NCBI GenBank assembly: GCA_017412765.1
Contig: JAFPWN010000045.1
Span: 25,624-89,623 of the forward strand
Source: Oscillospiraceae bacterium
GTDB lineage: Bacteria > Bacillota > Clostridia > Oscillospirales > Oscillospiraceae
DNA: 64,000 nucleotides
Direction: 5' to 3'
Below the pieces are notes generated by a model. The model ran no database searches and was not told the origin of the DNA. It worked only from the letters and a program-made list of their open reading frames with translations. The translations under genes and the position numbers were made by a program. Shown here one piece after another: positions 25,247-34,823 of this stretch; positions within the stretch are counted from its first letter, which is position 1; the number at the start of each line of letters is the position of its first letter.

Positions 25247-26588
25247 GCTTTTTCCTCCCTCCCTCGGGAAAGCTGATTATTAGATGAAATATATCTCCTA
25301 TTATTTCATAGCAGACAGTACCGCCGTACTGAGAGGAGATAAACCGCATACTCTGAAAGCCAAGCCCGTGATGAGCGACGTCATTTTTCGAGGTAACGAG
25401 CTCGCCGCCGTAAACTCTCGGAGCCTCAGAGAAGTAGTTTGAGATTTCAATACTGGTTTCGCCGGAAACGCTCTCCACGGTCAGATTTATGAGCCGCTTT
25501 TCGGCGTCGCCCACCTTGTCTGCGGCCTCGACCGCATTACCGAGCGCGTTTGTCATAAGCGAATAAAGGTGCGTTTTAGACATGAAATCCAGCGCATGCC
25601 CATCCGCAAGATAGGAGAGCTCTATTTTCTTTTCACGGCACAGAAGCTGCTTTTCGTAGAGAACAACGTCGAGAGTTTCGCTGCCGGTCTTTATAGAACC
25701 GTCATATATATCGACAGCCTGCTGAAGAAGCTTGATCTCATCATCTGTAAGACGGCCGTGAAAGGAGGCAAGCTGGTGCTTTATATCGTGGCACTTCATA
25801 TTAATATAGTCAATGCTGTCCTTCATCTCCTGGTACTGCCTGCGCTCGTGCGAAAGAAGCTCCTGCATCATTCTGATCTCGCGGCGGTAGACCGCGCTTC
25901 TGGCTATGCCGCTCCGGATAAACAGCACGAGAAGACAGACGAGCATAATAAGCGCGAGACTGACGCCGTAAATCAGCCCGTCTGAACCGCTTTCGCGGAC
26001 AAGGTCGCTCAGCAGCGCGAGCATTAGAGTTGAGCTGATGCTGAGGGCGGTGATCCGGCGGCGCGTATAACTGTCTTCATTGCTGAGATCTCCGTTGCCG
26101 AAGATGAAGAAAAGAGCGGCTATCAGAGCAGTGTACAGCGACAGATAGATAAGATAATTCACACCGTGGTTTAGAGCGGGGAAGAGCACTATGTCCGATT
26201 TATCCTGAAAGCCGGCAACCGCACGGACGACGCGGAGCAGCTGAACTGAAAACTTCTCCGACGCCGTTGCTCCGCACCATACAATGAGCACGGTATAGCT
26301 CTCGGAACGGGTGAGATAAAACAGCACTGCGAGCAGCATCAGGTGCACGGATATTCTCGCAAGGGTCCTTATCACTGCGCTCGAAAATAAAAGACGCAGA
26401 AAAGCGAGAGCGATAATAGAGGTGGTGCAGATAAAAACGGAAAACAGAAGCCTTGCAATAAAATGATCGCTTTTCGGAAGAGCCGAGGCAAAAAAGGAGA
26501 GTGCAATGACATAAAGGAAAAAAGGAGATGCGACCATAACGAGCTCGGTGACAAACTCGGCCGGAGAAAATGAGAATAGAAAGAGCAT
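25224..26588 (-). CDS. Membrane sensor histidine kinase, GHKL/AgrC-like (second system)
   Basis: The 454-residue protein has about six membrane helices in residues 10-235, a coiled helix with MKCHDIKHQLASFH (phosphoacceptor His), and an ATPase domain with LMTNALGNAVEAAD and HHGLGFQSMRFIS. It starts at ATG 26588 behind GAGGTG. It lies between two integrative-element modules together with glycan-degradation genes, so it is probably part of transferred cargo. It resembles the system at 13185-15273 only at family level. Confidence 0.88.
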   Translation of the reverse strand: MLFLFSFSPAEFVTELVMVASPFFLYVIALSFFASALPKSDHFIARLLFSVFICTTSIIALAFLRLLFSSAVIRTLARISVHLMLLAVLFYLTRSESYTVLIVWCGATASEKFSVQLLRVVRAVAGFQDKSDIVLFPALNHGVNYLIYLSLYTALIAALFFIFGNGDLSNEDSYTRRRITALSISSTLMLALLSDLVRESGSDGLIYGVSLALIMLVCLLVLFIRSGIARSAVYRREIRMMQELLSHERRQYQEMKDSIDYINMKCHDIKHQLASFHGRLTDDEIKLLQQAVDIYDGSIKTGSETLDVVLYEKQLLCREKKIELSYLADGHALDFMSKTHLYSLMTNALGNAVEAADKVGDAEKRLINLTVESVSGETSIEISNYFSEAPRVYGGELVTSKNDVAHHGLGFQSMRFISSQYGGTVCYEIIGDIFHLIISFPEGGRKKRDTSSIS

Positions 26589-26630
26589 AGTACACCTCAG
26601 ATTATAATCATAATAGAATTATAACAATCA

Positions 26631-26667
26631 AACGGCGCAGAGGCAAGCGATTTGCGCCGTTTTTTCT
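26631..26667 (+). terminator. Hairpin with T run in the divergent gap
   Basis: AAACGGCGCA pairs with TGCGCCGTTT around a 13-nt loop and is followed by TTTTTTC on the plus strand. It lies between the divergent kinase and GH78-like genes. It may block antisense transcription or act as an attenuator in the GH78 leader. Confidence 0.5.
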
Positions 26668-26735
26668 TAGTTTATGACGAAGCCGTTGCGCCTTATTAGC
26701 GATATAGCGTATTTTGAGAAGGGAGGGGAACAGAT

Positions 26736-29075
26736 TTGAAAAGAGCAACATGCTTATTGCTAACAATTATTCTATTGATATCAGCGTGCGCCTGCGGCGT
26801 CATCCCTGAAGAGAGCGAAAAAACAAGTGAGCCCACACCGCTTGTCAGCTCTCCGGAGCGAGGGAAGCCGGACAGGTCTGACCTGAAATACTCCTCGCTG
26901 ATGGATAACGGCATAAAGACCGATTGGCAGGGCGAGTGGATATGGACGGAAAGCTGTTCCGAGGACAGCTACGTTGCTTTCCGAAAAAGCTTTGAGCTCG
27001 AAGAAGCCTGCCCGAGCGCAACGGCGTTTGTTTCCGCTGAATCAAAATACACTCTCTGGGTAAACGGTGAGATGAAGGTAATCGACGGTTCTTTTAAGCG
27101 AGGACCTACGCCTGTCGACTGCTACTATGACGAGATAGAGCTTGATGGTTTTCACAAGGGTGAAAACAATATTACAGTGCTTGTGGCATTCAACGGCAGA
27201 AGCGGATACAGCTCTGTAACACCGGTATTAAAAAACGAGGACGGAGATGAAGTGCCTCAGGCAGGTCTGCTTTTCGAGATGGATATAGGGGGAAAGCTCA
27301 TAAAAAGCGACGCAAGCTGGAGGGCTCAGCGCCTTCCTATGTATAAAAACGCAGGAACCGGCAGGGGCGAGTATATCTCCTATCCGCAGGGAGTAATGCT
27401 TGCGGAGCGGAATATACACTACAATGCCGGGGACGATATAGGAAACTATACCGCACCGGAGTTTGACGACAGCGGATGGCAGATGGCCTGCCCGATAGCA
27501 AAAGTGGGAGATGAGCCATTCGGAAACACCGTACTTTCGCTTATCAAGCCGCCAAGGTTCTATGAGATAACGGATTTTGAAAACTCCGGCGCTTATACGG
27601 GGAAAATATTGGAGAAGGATACTATCCTTGAACTGCCTTTTCCGGAGAACTGCCAGTTTACTTTTTATTTTGAGCTTGACCCTGAAGAGGGCAAGCGACT
27701 TACGATTTATACGGATACCTATAAATTCACGGACGGAGGAATGCCTTCCTTCAAGGATACGTACATAACGAAAGGCGGCCCGCAGAAATATGAAAACTAT
27801 CCCTGGCGCAGCGGAACGAAGCTTTATATCGAAGCCCCGTCAGGAGTAAAGTTCACAAAACTCGGTTATAGGATCAGCGAATTCAACGCAGAAAAAACCG
27901 GATATTTTATCTCTTCCGACTCAAGACTTACAAGCCTTTGGCAGAAGGGAGCAAATACTGTAAATATCTGCCTGCGCGACAGCTTTATGGACTGCCCGGA
28001 GCGAGAGAGGGCGGCATACGCCGGTGACGCGGCGAACGAAGGAGTTTCTGCATTATACATCTACGATGGAACTGCCCTGGCTTTGATTAAGAAGAATCTC
28101 ATAAGTCAGCTTGGATGGACAAAGACTGACGGGATTATTCCCAGCCAGGCGCCGGGGTTTATGAACCGTGAGCTGCCGAATCAGACACTGTCATTTATCG
28201 CTCTCGCTTACAGCTACTGGATGTACTCTGGAGACGAAGAAACGGCAAGGGCTTTCTTTCCGGCTGCGCGCGACTACCTTATGCTGTTCGATTTTGAAGA
28301 TGGGCTTCCGGTTCACCGAGCAGGCGATTGGGACTGGGAGGATTGGGGCGATTTTATAGATTCCGAGCTGCTGCAGATTGGAATGTACGCCTATTGCCTC
28401 AGACTTATGAGCTGTCTTGCCGAGGAGCTGGGACTCAGCGAAAGCGCAGAGCCGCTGAGGGAGCGGTATGACAGCATAGAAAAGTGCTGGAGGGAAAGGT
28501 ACTATACTACAGATGGCTTCAAAAGTCCGGATGCAAGGAAGGCTGATGAACGAGCAAGCGCTATGCTTATCCTCTCAGGACTGGCAAAAGGAGAAGATGC
28601 TGTTCTTGCGACAGATACGATAAAAAGCACCTCGCTTGCGTCTCCGTTTATGGAGAGATTCATACTTGAAGCTCTCGGCGAGGAAGGCAGGACTGATTTG
28701 CTATATGCGAGAATGATGGATCGCTATGCCGCTATGATAGACGACGAAGCTTCTACGCTCTGGGAGAAGTTCAGAAAAGAGGATGGTACGTTTAACCACG
28801 ACTGGGCAGCGGGACCAGTTTACATTACGGGAAGATATATTGCGGGAATAAGACCCGTAAAGCCGGGATGGGAGGAGTATGAGATAGTCCCGTTCGGCGA
28901 GATGGATTCCTTCAAAACAAACGTATGGACTCCGAAGGGCATTATCAGCGTTGAGAAGACCGGAGGTACGATAACGGTTAATACTCCGAATGCATCCGGA
29001 AGGATCATTTTTCAGGACGGAAGCGGGTATGATTTGAATCCGAACGAAGAGTATTGCTTCAGAGAGGGGCTTTAA
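26736..29075 (+). CDS. GH78-like alpha-L-rhamnosidase lipoprotein
   Basis: The start is TTG 26736 behind GGGAGGGG. The 779-residue protein has a lipobox (LLISACAC) and an N-terminal beta-sandwich domain (WQGEWIWTESCSEDSYVAFR; YTLWVNGE). A second beta domain is followed by a six-hairpin (alpha/alpha)6 domain from about 400 containing DSFMDCPERERAAYAGDAAN. That motif is typical of GH78, where a nearby acidic residue is the catalyst. A C-terminal beta domain (RPVKPGWEEYEIVPFGE) ends it. It should release terminal rhamnose from plant or bacterial glycans at the cell surface. The SGNH gene follows 1 nt later. Confidence 0.85.
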   Translation: MKRATCLLLTIILLISACACGVIPEESEKTSEPTPLVSSPERGKPDRSDLKYSSLMDNGIKTDWQGEWIWTESCSEDSYVAFRKSFELEEACPSATAFVSAESKYTLWVNGEMKVIDGSFKRGPTPVDCYYDEIELDGFHKGENNITVLVAFNGRSGYSSVTPVLKNEDGDEVPQAGLLFEMDIGGKLIKSDASWRAQRLPMYKNAGTGRGEYISYPQGVMLAERNIHYNAGDDIGNYTAPEFDDSGWQMACPIAKVGDEPFGNTVLSLIKPPRFYEITDFENSGAYTGKILEKDTILELPFPENCQFTFYFELDPEEGKRLTIYTDTYKFTDGGMPSFKDTYITKGGPQKYENYPWRSGTKLYIEAPSGVKFTKLGYRISEFNAEKTGYFISSDSRLTSLWQKGANTVNICLRDSFMDCPERERAAYAGDAANEGVSALYIYDGTALALIKKNLISQLGWTKTDGIIPSQAPGFMNRELPNQTLSFIALAYSYWMYSGDEETARAFFPAARDYLMLFDFEDGLPVHRAGDWDWEDWGDFIDSELLQIGMYAYCLRLMSCLAEELGLSESAEPLRERYDSIEKCWRERYYTTDGFKSPDARKADERASAMLILSGLAKGEDAVLATDTIKSTSLASPFMERFILEALGEEGRTDLLYARMMDRYAAMIDDEASTLWEKFRKEDGTFNHDWAAGPVYITGRYIAGIRPVKPGWEEYEIVPFGEMDSFKTNVWTPKGIISVEKTGGTITVNTPNASGRIIFQDGSGYDLNPNEEYCFREGL

Positions 29076-29076
29076 G

Positions 29077-30624
29077 ATGAAAGAAAAAACAATAATTGCT
29101 GTTATACTTATAATTTGTCTAACGCTTGCCGCCTGTGCCGGTTCTCCGGCAGTACAAACAGAAGCGGACGCTCCGGAGATAATCGCAAAGCCGGAGGGCA
29201 AAGCTGAGAGCCACACACTTACTGGCACCTGGGAGTCGGATGACGGGGAGACAGTAGTACCTATAATCCTACATCTCTATGAGGACGGCACCGCTTTCCT
29301 TGAGAGCCACAGAAACCGCGCCGGTGAGTGGAACGAGCTTGAAGACGGAAAGCTTTCCATAAAGCTTGGCGATGAGGAGTATGTTTCTGCGTATTCGGAG
29401 ATAAAGGAGCTGTATTTTCTCCGCATCAACGAGACGATGGGCGATGAGATAATAACGATTTATATGGAAGAGACGCCGGACGCCGCGAAGATTGCAGAGA
29501 AGAACAATCAGGCTCTTATTGACAGGATCTCCGCGGATGGCTTTACGGCAGAGGGCGAGCCGGGTGAGATAATTTTTTACGGCGGCTCAAACTTTCAGAA
29601 GTGGAAAACGCTGGAGGATGACCTTGCTGGGTATCCGGTAAGGAACAACTCAATCGGCGGCTCAAACGACCCGGTACGGCGTCACTTTGCAAAAGAAAGA
29701 GTCTATGATCTTAAGCCTTCGCTTGTGTTCTATATGTCAAGCTCAAACGACTGGACGAGCGGTCAGGATAAGGAAGATATAAAGGCGTATAAGCAGGAGC
29801 TTTTTGACGAGTTTGCACAAGAGCTGCCCGATACGATTTTTGTTATTCTCTCATCAACCCCGAACCCTCTGCGCTATTTCGGAGAGTACCATGAAGGGAT
29901 GACAGAGGTCGATGATTGGACTGAAGCATATTGCAGTGAAAAAGAGAATTTTGAATTTCTTGACGTTGTTCCGGCGCTGAGCATCAATGGCGGAGCCGAA
30001 CCAAACGGCGAGATATGGCAGGCTGACAGATTGCACCTTAATTCCGACGGATACGCTATTCTCACCGCGCTTGTCCGCGAAGAAATCGAGAAGGATGTTG
30101 AAAAATATGGACTGACCTTTGCCACGGCAGAAGAAATACCGGAGGATGGAGAAGAGGAAAGGGCGGCATGGGAAAAGGACTGGACTGACGAAAACGACTG
30201 GCTCGACGAGAGCTTCGATGGAAAGAGTGTGAGCTATCAGCTATCCGGCAGCTGGTCAATGGAGGGGGATTACCCGATGACGTTCCATTTGCTGGCAAAT
30301 CTCTATTCCGACGGGAGCGTAAGGGTGTACCAGCACAGTCCTACGAGAGGCGACAATTTCTATTTTGGATACTGGACGGAGCGTGACACTCAGCTTGGAC
30401 ACAGGATAAGCCTCACTATGAGAGCTGAAACAAACGGAAACGAACTTGTTGAACACGACTATTCATACAGATTTTTTGCAAATCCTGATGGCCAGTACAG
30501 CTTCGGCCTTGATTTTGGAATAATTCCCGGCTCCTATATGAGGGCGGCGGAGCTAAGCGGAGGAAGCGAGATCGTTTATTCCTCCGAAGCGGAATTTGCG
30601 GAGATTATGGACGCAGAGGCGTGA
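29077..30624 (+). CDS. SGNH-hydrolase lipoprotein, probable glycan esterase
   Basis: The 515-residue protein has a lipobox (CLTLAACAGS) and a lipocalin-like beta domain near 45-135 (TGTWESDDGETVVPIIL). An SGNH domain follows with IIFYGGSNFQKW (Ser block) near 167 and DRLHLNSDGYAIL (Asp/His block) near 315. A second lipocalin-like beta domain comes near 390-500 (LSGSWSMEGDYPMTFHLLAN). It is coupled to the GH78-like gene, so it may remove acyl groups from the same glycan. Its 3' end abuts a truncated glycosidase remnant. Confidence 0.8.
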   Translation: MKEKTIIAVILIICLTLAACAGSPAVQTEADAPEIIAKPEGKAESHTLTGTWESDDGETVVPIILHLYEDGTAFLESHRNRAGEWNELEDGKLSIKLGDEEYVSAYSEIKELYFLRINETMGDEIITIYMEETPDAAKIAEKNNQALIDRISADGFTAEGEPGEIIFYGGSNFQKWKTLEDDLAGYPVRNNSIGGSNDPVRRHFAKERVYDLKPSLVFYMSSSNDWTSGQDKEDIKAYKQELFDEFAQELPDTIFVILSSTPNPLRYFGEYHEGMTEVDDWTEAYCSEKENFEFLDVVPALSINGGAEPNGEIWQADRLHLNSDGYAILTALVREEIEKDVEKYGLTFATAEEIPEDGEEERAAWEKDWTDENDWLDESFDGKSVSYQLSGSWSMEGDYPMTFHLLANLYSDGSVRVYQHSPTRGDNFYFGYWTERDTQLGHRISLTMRAETNGNELVEHDYSYRFFANPDGQYSFGLDFGIIPGSYMRAAELSGGSEIVYSSEAEFAEIMDAEA

Positions 30625-30892
30625 TCAAATCACCCGCGACGAGATGTACAGTATGCTGATGGACGGCAAGGAATACGTCTCCCGATGCGGGGACAAGGCA
30701 ATTTTGCAGTACTTCGGGCGAAACTGCCAGGGGTTTGCATTACTCTATCTTCCGGACGGCGGAGAGCACGAAATAGAGGTCATTGACGTCTGGAAGATGA
30801 CGAAAAGCACGATTATAAAACGCGCAGTCGGAAGGGTAAAGGTTCCTCTTCCGGGCAAAGAGGGGATTGCGCTCCTCGCCACGAGGAAGTAA
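30620..30892 (+). pseudogene. C-terminal remnant of a DUF5605/DUF4038-type glycosidase
   Basis: The frame overlapping and following the SGNH stop encodes AILQYFGRNCQGFALLYLPD, then IEVIDVWKMTKSTIIKRAVG and KVPLPGKEGIALL. This is typical of the C-terminal beta domain after apiosidase-like or DUF4038 glycosidases. The catalytic domain is missing. It suggests that a third glycan-degrading gene of this operon was deleted. Confidence 0.5.
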
Positions 30893-30934
30893 GCTGCTGC
30901 CGCCGCTCAGGCGGCAATTCCAAGAAAGCATGAA

Positions 30935-30963
30935 ACCGCGAAGGCTGATTTAGCCTCCGCGGT
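30935..30963. terminator. Hairpin before element A
   Basis: ACCGCGAAGGCT pairs with AGCCTCCGCGGT around a short loop, just past the convergent sigma-like stop. It can separate the plus-strand cargo from the minus-strand element genes. Confidence 0.5.
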
Positions 30964-30964
30964 A

Positions 30965-31573
30965 TTATGTTTTCTTGAGCTTTTCTATTGCCTTTATTGC
31001 GCTGCTCCAATTACGCCATTCTGCGAAGAAGCTCTCCCGCAGGCGGACAAGCGCAGCGCTCTTTGCTTTCTCAGCACCGTCGAGCCGCAGGCTCTCCGCA
31101 AAAGCAATATCGTCAAGCGACTGCCTTGCGTATCCGAACGCACCGTAAAAATGCCCGAGGATATATCTGTCCCTTGCACTGAGAGAATTGAAGCTGCGCT
31201 CTAAAATCTCCTGCTTGATCCCGCTGAGAACAACTGCTTCAGCATCGTCTGCATATTCGTCTTCAAGGAAATGCTCATCGAATTCATCTGCATTATTTAT
31301 GTAGCCGTAATGATCGTTGAGCCACCCGAGCATTGAATAGCGAATCGGAGTATAGAGATATGTCGTGAGCCTCAGGCCGAGATCAGGATCGAAGCCGTTA
31401 ATAATTCGGACAAAGGCTTCAGCGCCAACGCCGCATAGCTCTTCACGGAGCGAAGTATCGGCAGTGAGCTCATTTGCAATGCTGCGTATGAACTTCTGAA
31501 GCTGGGTATAGAGCGCGCCGAGGGCTTCGGTACTACCGCCCATGTACTGAACGAAAAGCTCCTCATTCGTCAT
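30965..31573 (-). CDS. Sigma-70-like regulator, element A copy
   Basis: The 202-residue protein has the same layout as the copy at 22846-23457: a region 2-like block (RLTTYLYTPIRYSMLGWLND) and a region 4-like block (SLSARDRYILGHFYGAFGYA). Differences are few and mostly at the ends, so the copies separated recently or undergo gene conversion. It overlaps the DUF6076 stop by 11 nt. Confidence 0.75.
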   Translation of the reverse strand: MTNEELFVQYMGGSTEALGALYTQLQKFIRSIANELTADTSLREELCGVGAEAFVRIINGFDPDLGLRLTTYLYTPIRYSMLGWLNDHYGYINNADEFDEHFLEDEYADDAEAVVLSGIKQEILERSFNSLSARDRYILGHFYGAFGYARQSLDDIAFAESLRLDGAEKAKSAALVRLRESFFAEWRNWSSAIKAIEKLKKT

Positions 31574-32681
31574 CGGCTTTCACCTTCTTCGGTCTGCCTC
31601 TTGGCTTTGACCTGCGCTCGATGCCGCAGAGAGCGTAGATGTTCTCTGATTGCAGATGCTCCTCAAAATCCTCAAACGACACACCGGAGCCGATGGCTGC
31701 GTCGTGGTACAGATCCTTCGCCTTCGCAATCACGCGCTCCATCTCAGCGTATGTTATAGCCTTCTTCGTCAGATCCTTGTCGAGCCGCATTAGCAATCTC
31801 CGCAGTGAAGCCGCTCTCGGATCGTCACCCGCAGCCTCCTTCACACCTCTCATACGATAGCCGAGCGTCGCGCAGGTCGCGTTCGTTCCCGGAAAACGCC
31901 TGTCACAGTACTTAGTGTGGCGGGCGTTTTTCAGCAGAAAGTATCTTCCGCAATACTCGCACTGACGAATGATGAAGCCGGCTGAGAGCGCACCGTAGAA
32001 ATCTGTTTTCAGAAATCCCTGAAGGGTAGAGGCTTCGTAGTAGTCGTAGATTTTGTATTCGCCGGAGCCGGGATGAGTCTCGTGCGGAACGTGCCTGACT
32101 CTCATCTCATCAACACTCGTAAACAGCCCTGTGCCCTCAATGGGATTTGCTATCCACTTGTATGAGCGCTCATCGTATAAAAACGAGCTTAGCGCAGAGG
32201 CGTAGCTGTTAGGATTCAACTCATCGAGCTTCATAAGGCAGCGCTGAATGAAGCGGAAGATAGTGTTGTTGAAGGAATAGAGGTCTTCAATAATCTCGTT
32301 ATAACTCTCTACGTAGTCGAGATAGAATTTCCACTTTGCTGCCGCATCAGCCTCGTCAATTAGAGAATGCTGCTTAGTAAACTCTCTTGCATCTGACAGA
32401 ACGCTGTCGTCGTTATCTTTGAGCGAAGCGAAAATCTTGTGCGAGCATAAAAGCTCGTCGATTGCGATGAAGCATTCGTTAGCGTTGAACCAATCGGACA
32501 AATCTTTCGCTCCTGCGTATCTGCGGCAGAGCTGTTTGCCCTGCTCATTGAGGTCGCGTATCCTGTCGTATTCAGTTGAAGAAATATTGAGACAGTCGGC
32601 GGTGAGTTCACCGAGGTCGAAGACTTTTCCATTCACCTCAATGGTCTTGTTGCCGACGCAGAAAGAAATACTGTTGAACAT
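31563..32681 (-). CDS. DUF6076 zinc-finger protein of element A
   Basis: The 372-residue protein has an alpha-helical N-terminal part (residues 1-150) and then a conserved region with the four-residue zinc-binding block CEYCGRYFLLKNARHTKYC near 245. A basic tail (ERRSKPRGRPKKV) recalls an AT-hook. Found beside sigma-like genes in integrative elements, it may bind DNA or RNA; its function is not established. The truncated sister is at 23447-24172. Confidence 0.8.
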   Translation of the reverse strand: MFNSISFCVGNKTIEVNGKVFDLGELTADCLNISSTEYDRIRDLNEQGKQLCRRYAGAKDLSDWFNANECFIAIDELLCSHKIFASLKDNDDSVLSDAREFTKQHSLIDEADAAAKWKFYLDYVESYNEIIEDLYSFNNTIFRFIQRCLMKLDELNPNSYASALSSFLYDERSYKWIANPIEGTGLFTSVDEMRVRHVPHETHPGSGEYKIYDYYEASTLQGFLKTDFYGALSAGFIIRQCEYCGRYFLLKNARHTKYCDRRFPGTNATCATLGYRMRGVKEAAGDDPRAASLRRLLMRLDKDLTKKAITYAEMERVIAKAKDLYHDAAIGSGVSFEDFEEHLQSENIYALCGIERRSKPRGRPKKVKADDE

Positions 32682-32795
32682 AGCCGCTCCCTAAAAATAT
32701 TCTGTGGACGAAATTTAATATTCTAAAACTTTTATTATTATATCAAAAATCTCCTAATAATACAAGTGGAAGGATAAGATCCTGCCGCAAAACAA

Positions 32796-32826
32796 TGCTC
32801 CCATCAAACCGATGGGAGCAAATTTT
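32796..32826 (+). terminator. Attenuator-like hairpin in the repA leader
   Basis: TGCTCCCATC pairs with GATGGGAGCA around 5 nt and is followed by AATTTTATTT, only 5 nt before the repA ribosome site CAGGAGG. The placement suggests transcriptional attenuation of repA, a common copy-control device. Confidence 0.5.
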
Positions 32827-32844
32827 ATTTCAGGAGGTTTGAAA

Positions 32845-33870
32845 ATGTCAAACGAAAAGAAAATCTTGGAAACAGTCGACGGGGAAACCTTGATGGATAC
32901 GTACTTCCCGCCGACAACACAAACAGTCGAGGGTCTCATACCGCAGGGACTTACGATTCTCGGAGGCTCACCCAAAATCGGCAAGAGCTGGATGGCTCTC
33001 GACTTATGTCTCTCGGTTGCCAAGGGCGATACGTTTCTGGGTCGTCCGTCGATACAAGGCACGGCGTTCTATCTCTGCCTTGAGGATACGCTCCAGCGCG
33101 TGCGGGAAAGGCTGAACACGATCACCGACGACGTTCCGAATGCGATACGTCTGTGTGAAAAGGTTCCGTCCCTCGAAAACGATCTGGTGAGCTGCATACG
33201 AAATACGGTCTCTGAGTTTCCGGACACGAGAATCGTAGTCGTGGATACATTCCAGAAGGTGCGTAAGAACGACGACGTGACTTACGCAAACGACTATGCC
33301 GACGTTGCTTCGATGAAGGCTCTCGCTGACGAGCTCAAAATCTCTGTCGTCCTCATCCACCATCTGAGAAAGCTGACTGACTCAGACCCGTTCAAGGAGC
33401 TCACCGGAAGCACAGGTCTCACCGGCGCAGCCGACGCGCTGATCGTTCTGAAACGAAGTCGTTGTGAAAACTCCGCCTCGCTCATCTGTACCGGAAGAGA
33501 TATATGCGAAACGCAGCTCGGTCTTTCCTTCGGTGATGATTGCAGATGGCACGTCACACACGACGGCGAGGCTGAGCCGGAGAAAGCTCTGCCGGAGGAA
33601 ATGCAAAAGCTCGCGCAGTTCGTTTCCGCAGTCGGTGAGTACCGCGGCGGCAACGAGGAATTCGCAAATCGGTTCAACGAGTACGGCGGGTATGAGTTTT
33701 CGGCAAAGGCACTCAAGCAGCAGATGAACAAGTGGCAGAGGCAGTTAGAAAATCTCGGAGTTCAATTCAGAAGCGGAAGAAGCAACGGTCAGAGATACCT
33801 TGCTGTTTCTTTTCTCTCTGCGGATAGTGACGCAAGTGACGTAAATGACGCAGAAAACACCGTGCCGTAA
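32845..33870 (+). CDS. RepA-like AAA/RecA-fold ATPase
   Basis: I chose ATG 32845 because CAGGAGG lies 7 nt upstream. The 341-residue protein has Walker A GGSPKIGKSW near 42, Walker B RIVVVDTFQKV near 130, and RecA-like blocks VVLIHHLRK and ELTGSTGLTGAADALIVLKR. This is the hexameric helicase family related to plasmid RSF1010 RepA. It probably unwinds element DNA during replication after excision. A terminator follows at 33951. Confidence 0.88.
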   Translation: MSNEKKILETVDGETLMDTYFPPTTQTVEGLIPQGLTILGGSPKIGKSWMALDLCLSVAKGDTFLGRPSIQGTAFYLCLEDTLQRVRERLNTITDDVPNAIRLCEKVPSLENDLVSCIRNTVSEFPDTRIVVVDTFQKVRKNDDVTYANDYADVASMKALADELKISVVLIHHLRKLTDSDPFKELTGSTGLTGAADALIVLKRSRCENSASLICTGRDICETQLGLSFGDDCRWHVTHDGEAEPEKALPEEMQKLAQFVSAVGEYRGGNEEFANRFNEYGGYEFSAKALKQQMNKWQRQLENLGVQFRSGRSNGQRYLAVSFLSADSDASDVNDAENTVP

Positions 33871-33950
33871 AATCTGCGCCCCTTGCGCCCCTGTCGCGGC
33901 TTTTGTCGGTTCTTTAGGAGATGGTAGGGTAAACACCCTACTCACATAAA

Positions 33951-33992
33951 AAACCGAAACGCACCCGCTGCGCTGGGCTGCGTTTCGGTTTT
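33951..33992 (+). terminator. Terminator after repA
   Basis: AAACCGAAACGCA pairs with TGCGTTTCGGTTT around a GC-rich loop and is followed by TTTTG. A smaller hairpin (GTAGGGTAAACACCCTAC) lies 10 nt upstream at 33924-33941. Confidence 0.75.
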
Positions 33993-34015
33993 GCGAGAGC
34001 TGGAAGTTCAGATTG

Positions 34016-34822
34016 ATGAGTACCATCGACGAGTGCATGAAATATGCAGGAACAAAGTCTGAGTTCATCGCGCTGATGCGTTCAGAAGGCTACGACGTCA
34101 AGTGGACTGACGAGCGAAAAAGCATAACCTACACAACGCCGAACGGCAAGAAGTGCAGAGACATAAAGCTGCACGAAGAAAAATATCTGAAGGAGAATAT
34201 GGATTATGAATTTGAGTACAGAAGAGTTGAAAGCGCTCAATCGCAAGGACGAGTCGACGGCGCTTTCGGCAGTACCGGTGGTTACGGTAACCGAAAAGAA
34301 TTGGAAGGCGCTGCTGAGTTTGGTAAGTCGTCTATGGGAGCGGCAGGAGGTTACGGAAGAACTGCTCCGAGAGCTGATGACTTACAGCGACGCAGAGAAT
34401 CTGCTGGCAGCGATAGACGAGAGCTCGCAGGAGCAGTTATCCCGGCTTCAATCGGAGATAGAGGAGTTCGCAAAACAGGTTGGGAATATGAACGAGAGCT
34501 TTTCGAGAAGCACAAATTCGCTGGTATTGAAGTCAGAGAATTCAATTACGGCGGCGCAGCATTTAGCGGAGGAGGAAATATCCGGCATCGGCAAAGCAGT
34601 GCTCCGATGGGCGGTGGGAAGCTCAATAGTATCGCTCATGCTGCACTTAGCGTTCTTCGTCTGGCAGATGATTTCAGCAGGTTCACTTCCGATAGGCCCG
34701 TGAGTCTTGCGCCGATGCACATCGACCGCAAGCGCTGGCGTGAGCTTCTGCGCAAGCGCCTCGCTATGGGTCACAAGATAGACGATCACGAAGAAATGAG
34801 AATGGAGATGAAAGGATTTTAA
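34016..34822 (+). pseudogene. C-terminal remnant of a MobA/Rlx-type relaxase
   Basis: The frame reads ECMKYAGTKSEFIALMRSEG, YDVKWTDERKSITYTTPNGK and KCRDIKLHEEKYLKENMDYE. This is the conserved region after the catalytic domain in gut-element relaxases. It ends with RKRWRELLRKRLAMGHKIDD near its stop. The Tyr/His catalytic domain is missing and no good ribosome site precedes the frame. The frame nevertheless stays open for 269 codons across the overlapping gene at 34206-34703. Confidence 0.65.
34206..34703 (+). CDS. Coiled-coil membrane protein overlapping the relaxase frame
   Basis: The 165-residue product starts at ATG 34206 with AAGGAG 11 nt upstream. It has a helical coiled-coil region (residues 65-125, SSQEQLSRLQSEIEEFAKQV) and a C-terminal hydrophobic helix (AVGSSIVSLMLHLAFFVW). 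It lies entirely inside the relaxase C-terminal frame in another phase. Good start signals and a coherent protein argue that it is real; mobilisation accessory proteins with a coiled coil and a membrane helix often accompany relaxases. Confidence 0.65.
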   Translation: MNLSTEELKALNRKDESTALSAVPVVTVTEKNWKALLSLVSRLWERQEVTEELLRELMTYSDAENLLAAIDESSQEQLSRLQSEIEEFAKQVGNMNESFSRSTNSLVLKSENSITAAQHLAEEEISGIGKAVLRWAVGSSIVSLMLHLAFFVWQMISAGSLPIGP

Positions 34823-34823
34823 T

